A DNA stretch of 64,000 bases. Origin: Abiotrophia sp965245735. GTDB taxonomy: Bacteria > Bacillota > Bacilli > Lactobacillales > Aerococcaceae. The translations under genes were made by a program, and so were the position numbers. The stretch lies in contig CBDFAX010000001.1 of the NCBI GenBank assembly GCA_965245735.1, forward strand, positions 1 to 64,000. The letters are read 5' to 3'. The stretch's first letter is position 1. Each line of letters begins with the position of its first letter. The notes under the pieces are model-generated. The model did not search any database. It saw nothing but the letters and a program-made list of their open reading frames with translations, and was not told the DNA's origin. Positions 60,769 to 64,000 of the stretch are shown here, piece by piece.

Positions 60769-62037
60769 ATGGACAAAAAGTTGTGGCATAAATCGTCTCT
60801 TACAGCCTTAGTGCTAGCCTTGGTTTTAACTGTAATAGTAGGGGTGTTTGGTCAAGCCAAAGTCGCTCAGGCGGCCCAAACAACCATTACCTACGGAATT
60901 TGGGATTCTCGACAAGAACCTGGTTTGCGGAAATTAGCAGATGAGTTTGAAGCAGCCAATCCTGATATTAAAGTAGACATTCAAGTAGCGGGTTGGGGAG
61001 AGTATTGGACTATGCTAGAAGCAGCGGCTACTGGTGGCTCGCTCCCTGACGTTTTCTGGATGCACTCAAACGAAATCTATAAATATGGAGCCAATGACCA
61101 ACTCTTAGCTTTAGATGACCTTATTAAGGAAGCTGGAATTGATATGAGCAAGTTTCCAAAAGGGTTAGTTGATATTTACAATGTGGAAGGTAAGCAATAT
61201 GGGATTCCAAAGGATTTCGACACTATTGCTCTCTGGTATAACAAGAAGTTGTTTGATGAGGCGGGTGTCAAATATCCAGATGCTAACTGGACCTGGGATG
61301 ACCTCAAGGAAGCTGCAAAAAAATTAACTAATAAAGAAAAAGAACAGTATGGGATAGCCACATTCTTAACCAACCAAGAAGGGTACTATAATTTCGTATT
61401 CTCAAATGGTGGTCAAATCATCAAGGATGGTAAAAAGTCAGGCTATGCAGATCCTAAAACAATTGAAGGTTTAGAATATTTCTTCAGCTTCGCACATGAA
61501 GGGTTATCTCCAGTCTTATCCAAAGACGGTGATGCTAAGGCCTATCTAGAAAATGGCAAAGCGGCAATGGCGCTATTCGGCTCTTGGCAACTCAATGGCT
61601 TCTTAGATAATGATTACTTACGGGAAAATTTTGATGTTGCCCCTCTTCCTAAGAAGGATGGTAAATCTGTTTCTGTATACAATGGTTTAGCCAACGTTAT
61701 CTCAGCGAATACACCAAATAAAGAAGCTGCTTGGAAATTCGTTCAATTCCTTTCTAGTCCTGAAACTCAGAAGAAGGCTTCTGAATTAGGGATTGCTATT
61801 TCTGCCTATGAAGGTTCTGCTGACACTTGGGTGAAAGTAGCACCAAAGATGAATTTGAAGGTTTACATTGATGCCATCGAGACGGCTCAAATTCGTCCAT
61901 ATACCCATGAGACAACAAAATGGGAAGAAAAGGCCTATGAGATTCTTAAAGCAGCCTATACGGGCGAGCGTCCAGTAAAAGAGGCTGCAGAAGAAGCTGC
62001 TAAAGTCATGGATGAGATTATAGCTGAAGAACAATAA
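60769..62037 (+). CDS. ABC sugar transporter solute-binding protein
   Basis: 422 residues of the extracellular solute-binding family 1: TTITYGIWDSRQEPGLRKLA, GGSLPDVFWMHSNEIYKYG, and KAAMALFGSWQLNGF. The signal peptide (1-36) ends in AQA-AQ and has no lipobox Cys. ATG 60769, 8 bases after AAAGGAG, is preferred to GTG 60760, which overlaps that site. It is first in an operon with two permeases and an alpha-galactosidase, so alpha-galactosides such as raffinose or melibiose are the likely cargo (inference). No ATPase is in the window. Confidence 0.9.
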   Translation: MDKKLWHKSSLTALVLALVLTVIVGVFGQAKVAQAAQTTITYGIWDSRQEPGLRKLADEFEAANPDIKVDIQVAGWGEYWTMLEAAATGGSLPDVFWMHSNEIYKYGANDQLLALDDLIKEAGIDMSKFPKGLVDIYNVEGKQYGIPKDFDTIALWYNKKLFDEAGVKYPDANWTWDDLKEAAKKLTNKEKEQYGIATFLTNQEGYYNFVFSNGGQIIKDGKKSGYADPKTIEGLEYFFSFAHEGLSPVLSKDGDAKAYLENGKAAMALFGSWQLNGFLDNDYLRENFDVAPLPKKDGKSVSVYNGLANVISANTPNKEAAWKFVQFLSSPETQKKASELGIAISAYEGSADTWVKVAPKMNLKVYIDAIETAQIRPYTHETTKWEEKAYEILKAAYTGERPVKEAAEEAAKVMDEIIAEEQ

Positions 62038-62053
62038 TGAAGAGGTGGGAAGG

Positions 62054-62947
62054 ATGTTAAGTCACAAGAAGAAAAATTGGCTCTGGGGATATGGATTTAT
62101 AGCACCAACCATTATTGGATTATGTGTGCTCAACATCTTTCCCGCAATTCAGACCTTCTATCTTAGCTTCCATAAATCGGGAGCGTTTGGTAAAGGGGAT
62201 AAGTTTGTTGGGTTGAAGAATTATGAGAAACTTTTAAGTGATCCACAGGTTTGGCAGGCAACATGGAATACGCTCAAGTATATGCTATTAGTCGTACCTC
62301 CAACCATATTGATTGCGCTAGTCTTGGCTGTATTGCTTAATGGCAAGGTCAAAGGAAAAAACATCTACCGGACTATCTACTTCTTACCAATGGTCGCAGC
62401 TCCGGCTGCCGTTACCATGGTTTGGCGTTGGCTCTATAATACAGACTTTGGTTTGATTAACACGTTATTGAAACAAGTTGGTATGGGGCCAGTCAAATGG
62501 ACTGAAGATCCGACAGTCGCAATTTATGCGGTGGCGATTATCGGTATTTGGTCCTCTATTGGATATAGCATGGTTCTACTACTAGCTGGTCTTCAAGAAA
62601 TTCCTAAGGATTTCTATGAAGCGGCTACTATTGATGGTGCATCGAAATTAGAGCAACTAGTGAAGATTACTATACCACTTTTATCTCCACAGATTTTCTT
62701 TGTCCTAGTGACCAGTATTATTTCGGCTCTTCAAGTTTTCGACGTTATTTATATGATGATTGAACCAAGTAACCCTGCTTACGATAAGACGGTATCCTTG
62801 GTGTATCTCTTCTATAATGCAACTTTTAAGTATTCAGATAAAGGATATGGCTCAGCTATTGTCATTTTCTTATTGGCAATCATCATGGTGATTACCGTCG
62901 TGCAAATGCGATTGCAGAAAAAATGGGTTAATTACATGGAGGGATAA
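62054..62947 (+). CDS. ABC sugar transporter permease, first subunit
   Basis: 297 residues of the MalF-like binding-protein-dependent permease type with six helices, opening LSHKKKNWLWGYGFIAPTII. The EAA loop is DFYEAATIDGASKLEQLVKI. ATG 62054 is preferred to GTG 62045, which lies within the AGAGGTGGGAAGG ribosome region. It lies 16 bases after the binding-protein gene. Confidence 0.91.
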   Translation: MLSHKKKNWLWGYGFIAPTIIGLCVLNIFPAIQTFYLSFHKSGAFGKGDKFVGLKNYEKLLSDPQVWQATWNTLKYMLLVVPPTILIALVLAVLLNGKVKGKNIYRTIYFLPMVAAPAAVTMVWRWLYNTDFGLINTLLKQVGMGPVKWTEDPTVAIYAVAIIGIWSSIGYSMVLLLAGLQEIPKDFYEAATIDGASKLEQLVKITIPLLSPQIFFVLVTSIISALQVFDVIYMMIEPSNPAYDKTVSLVYLFYNATFKYSDKGYGSAIVIFLLAIIMVITVVQMRLQKKWVNYMEG

Positions 62948-62949
62948 CA

Positions 62950-63777
62950 ATGTCTAAGAATATCGTATCAAAATTGATGGTGCATCTGATTCTGATTGCC
63001 GTTGTTATCAGCATGTTGATGCCCTTTATATGGATGATTCTAACATCATTTAAGACCACAACAGAAGCTACCCAGTTAGATCCTTTCGTGCTTTTCCCGG
63101 CTCAGTGGCGATTAGACGCGTATTCAGAGGTAATGAGAAATACAAATTTTCCTATCCTGTATTTCAACACTTTTGTATTAGTTGCCTTTCGAGTAGTCTG
63201 CGGTTTGCTTTTTTCCGCGATGGCGGCTTATGCTTTTGCGCGCCTGGAGTTTCCTGGGCGAGACTTTCTGTTTGGATTGGTACTATTCCAAATGATGATC
63301 CCATCGCAAATTTTCATCGTGCCCCAATATTTAATGGTAGATGGCATGGGAATGCGCAATACACTCTTTGCCCTAGTGTTCCCAGGATTAGTATCTGCCT
63401 TCGGGACTTTTCTATTGCGACAGTTCTTCATGGGCTTGCCAAAGTCGCTCGAAGAATCGGCGCTCTTGGATGGAGCTAATGTAGGACAGACTTTCTTTTC
63501 TATCATGTTGCCATTAGCAAAATCAGGGATGGTGGCGCTGGGGATTTTTACCGCCTTGTTTGCCTTCAAGGAATTGATGTGGCCTTTAATCATCAATACG
63601 CAAGCAGATATGGCAACTTTATCTTCAGCCTTGTCTAAGATTCAAGGCGCTTATACTGTCAACTATCCACAATTGATGGCAGCATCTGTTTTGTCTATCT
63701 GGCCTATGGTAGTAATCTATGCCTTCTTCCAACGTCAATTTATTCAAGGAATTGCGACTACTGGGGGCAAACTCTAA
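62950..63777 (+). CDS. ABC sugar transporter permease, second subunit
   Basis: 275 residues of the MalG-like permease type with six helices: PFIWMILTSFKTTTEA, ARLEFPGRDFLFGLVLFQMM, and the EAA loop SLEESALLDGANVGQTFFSI. It starts 2 bases after the first permease gene, so they are translationally coupled. Confidence 0.92.
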   Translation: MSKNIVSKLMVHLILIAVVISMLMPFIWMILTSFKTTTEATQLDPFVLFPAQWRLDAYSEVMRNTNFPILYFNTFVLVAFRVVCGLLFSAMAAYAFARLEFPGRDFLFGLVLFQMMIPSQIFIVPQYLMVDGMGMRNTLFALVFPGLVSAFGTFLLRQFFMGLPKSLEESALLDGANVGQTFFSIMLPLAKSGMVALGIFTALFAFKELMWPLIINTQADMATLSSALSKIQGAYTVNYPQLMAASVLSIWPMVVIYAFFQRQFIQGIATTGGKL

Positions 63778-63801
63778 TTCTTTGAAAGGAGCACATAAAC
63801 A

Positions 63802-64000
63802 ATGGAAGTTATTTTCGATAGTAGTCAACAAGTCTTCCACCTACGCAACCAGAAGCTGTCCTATCTGATTCAGTTGGAACGTTTTGGTTATGTCACTCAT
63901 CTCTATTTTGGGCCGCGCTTGGAACAATACAGTGGTATAGCGACTTATCCACGGATTCATCGCGATTTTGAAGTGGAGTCGGTCGAATTTGGAGCAGATG
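63802..64000 (+). CDS. GH36 alpha-galactosidase, N-terminal part
   Basis: 66 residues are visible before the window ends: MEVIFDSSQQVFHLRNQKLS, then LERFGYVTHLYFGPRL. The G-(H/Y)-x-x-HLYFG-x-(R/K)L pattern is the N-terminal beta-sandwich opening of GH36 alpha-galactosidases of lactic acid bacteria. The catalytic barrel lies outside. AAAGGAG lies 11 bases before ATG. Position after the transporter genes fits uptake and cytosolic hydrolysis of alpha-galactosides. Confidence 0.8.
   Translation, partial: MEVIFDSSQQVFHLRNQKLSYLIQLERFGYVTHLYFGPRLEQYSGIATYPRIHRDFEVESVEFGAD

Overview
The window looks like chromosome from a low-to-moderate G+C Gram-positive of the order Lactobacillales. The support is gene content and order: T-box-controlled pheST, the yqeG-yqeH-yhbY-nadD-yqeK-rsfS-yqeM-tmcAL cluster, xseAB-ispA-tlyA-recN without dxs, a CtsR box at clpP, a YSIRK-type/LPATG wall protein, and sigma-A promoters with TTGACA/TATAAT boxes. 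The CshA-like fibril protein next to an alpha-galactosidase/ABC sugar locus fits an oral member of the Aerococcaceae such as Abiotrophia. That genus call is inference only. No rRNA, prophage, insertion sequence or CRISPR array was seen.

Layout. 1-4.5 kb: a secreted amidase cut by the window edge (minus strand), then a T-box leader and pheS-pheT. 4.6-6.8 kb: a small unknown membrane protein, a gap with inverted repeats and an orphan terminator, and the Mg2+ channel gene mgtE. 7-16.5 kb: one long tightly packed operon, folD-xseA-xseB-ispA-tlyA-recN-ugpQ-miaA-hflX-def. 16.6-20.9 kb: alpha-L-fucosidase, a glycolipid-type glucosyltransferase, a beta-hydroxyacid dehydrogenase and a DUF1797 protein. 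21-28.2 kb: the ribosome-maturation/NAD cluster through tmcAL, then yceD-rpmF and clpP. 28.4-32.9 kb: tRNA-Lys(CUU) and the polyamine importer potABCD with a trailing gtrA. 33-40.4 kb: a GNAT enzyme, a YbjQ-domain protein, lemA plus a TPM-domain lipoprotein, yaaA, a CpXC protein, and flavodoxin-rpiA-pdp. 40.5-51.7 kb: a secreted Ser-rich protein and a giant (3095-residue) wall-anchored adhesin. 51.8-59.7 kb: an HD hydrolase, an RlmI-like methyltransferase, a zinc-ribbon/degenerate beta-lactamase-fold membrane protein, an ArAE protein, an HTH-like unknown, a glucosaminidase, a PurK-like orphan and popT. 59.7-64 kb: an AraC regulator divergent from an ABC sugar importer that leads into a GH36 alpha-galactosidase cut by the window end.

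Most genes are translation and core-metabolism housekeeping. The accessory interest lies in three places. One is the adhesin, with 16 consecutive repeats of exactly 303 bp. Another is the set of apparently catalytically degenerate enzyme-fold proteins at 53.7-58.7 kb. The third is several regulatory regions: a potA leader with Lys-rich mini-ORFs, the CtsR box overlapping the clpP promoter, and two cre-like sites in the sugar-locus divergent promoter. All start-site corrections below rest on Shine-Dalgarno spacing read from the sequence.
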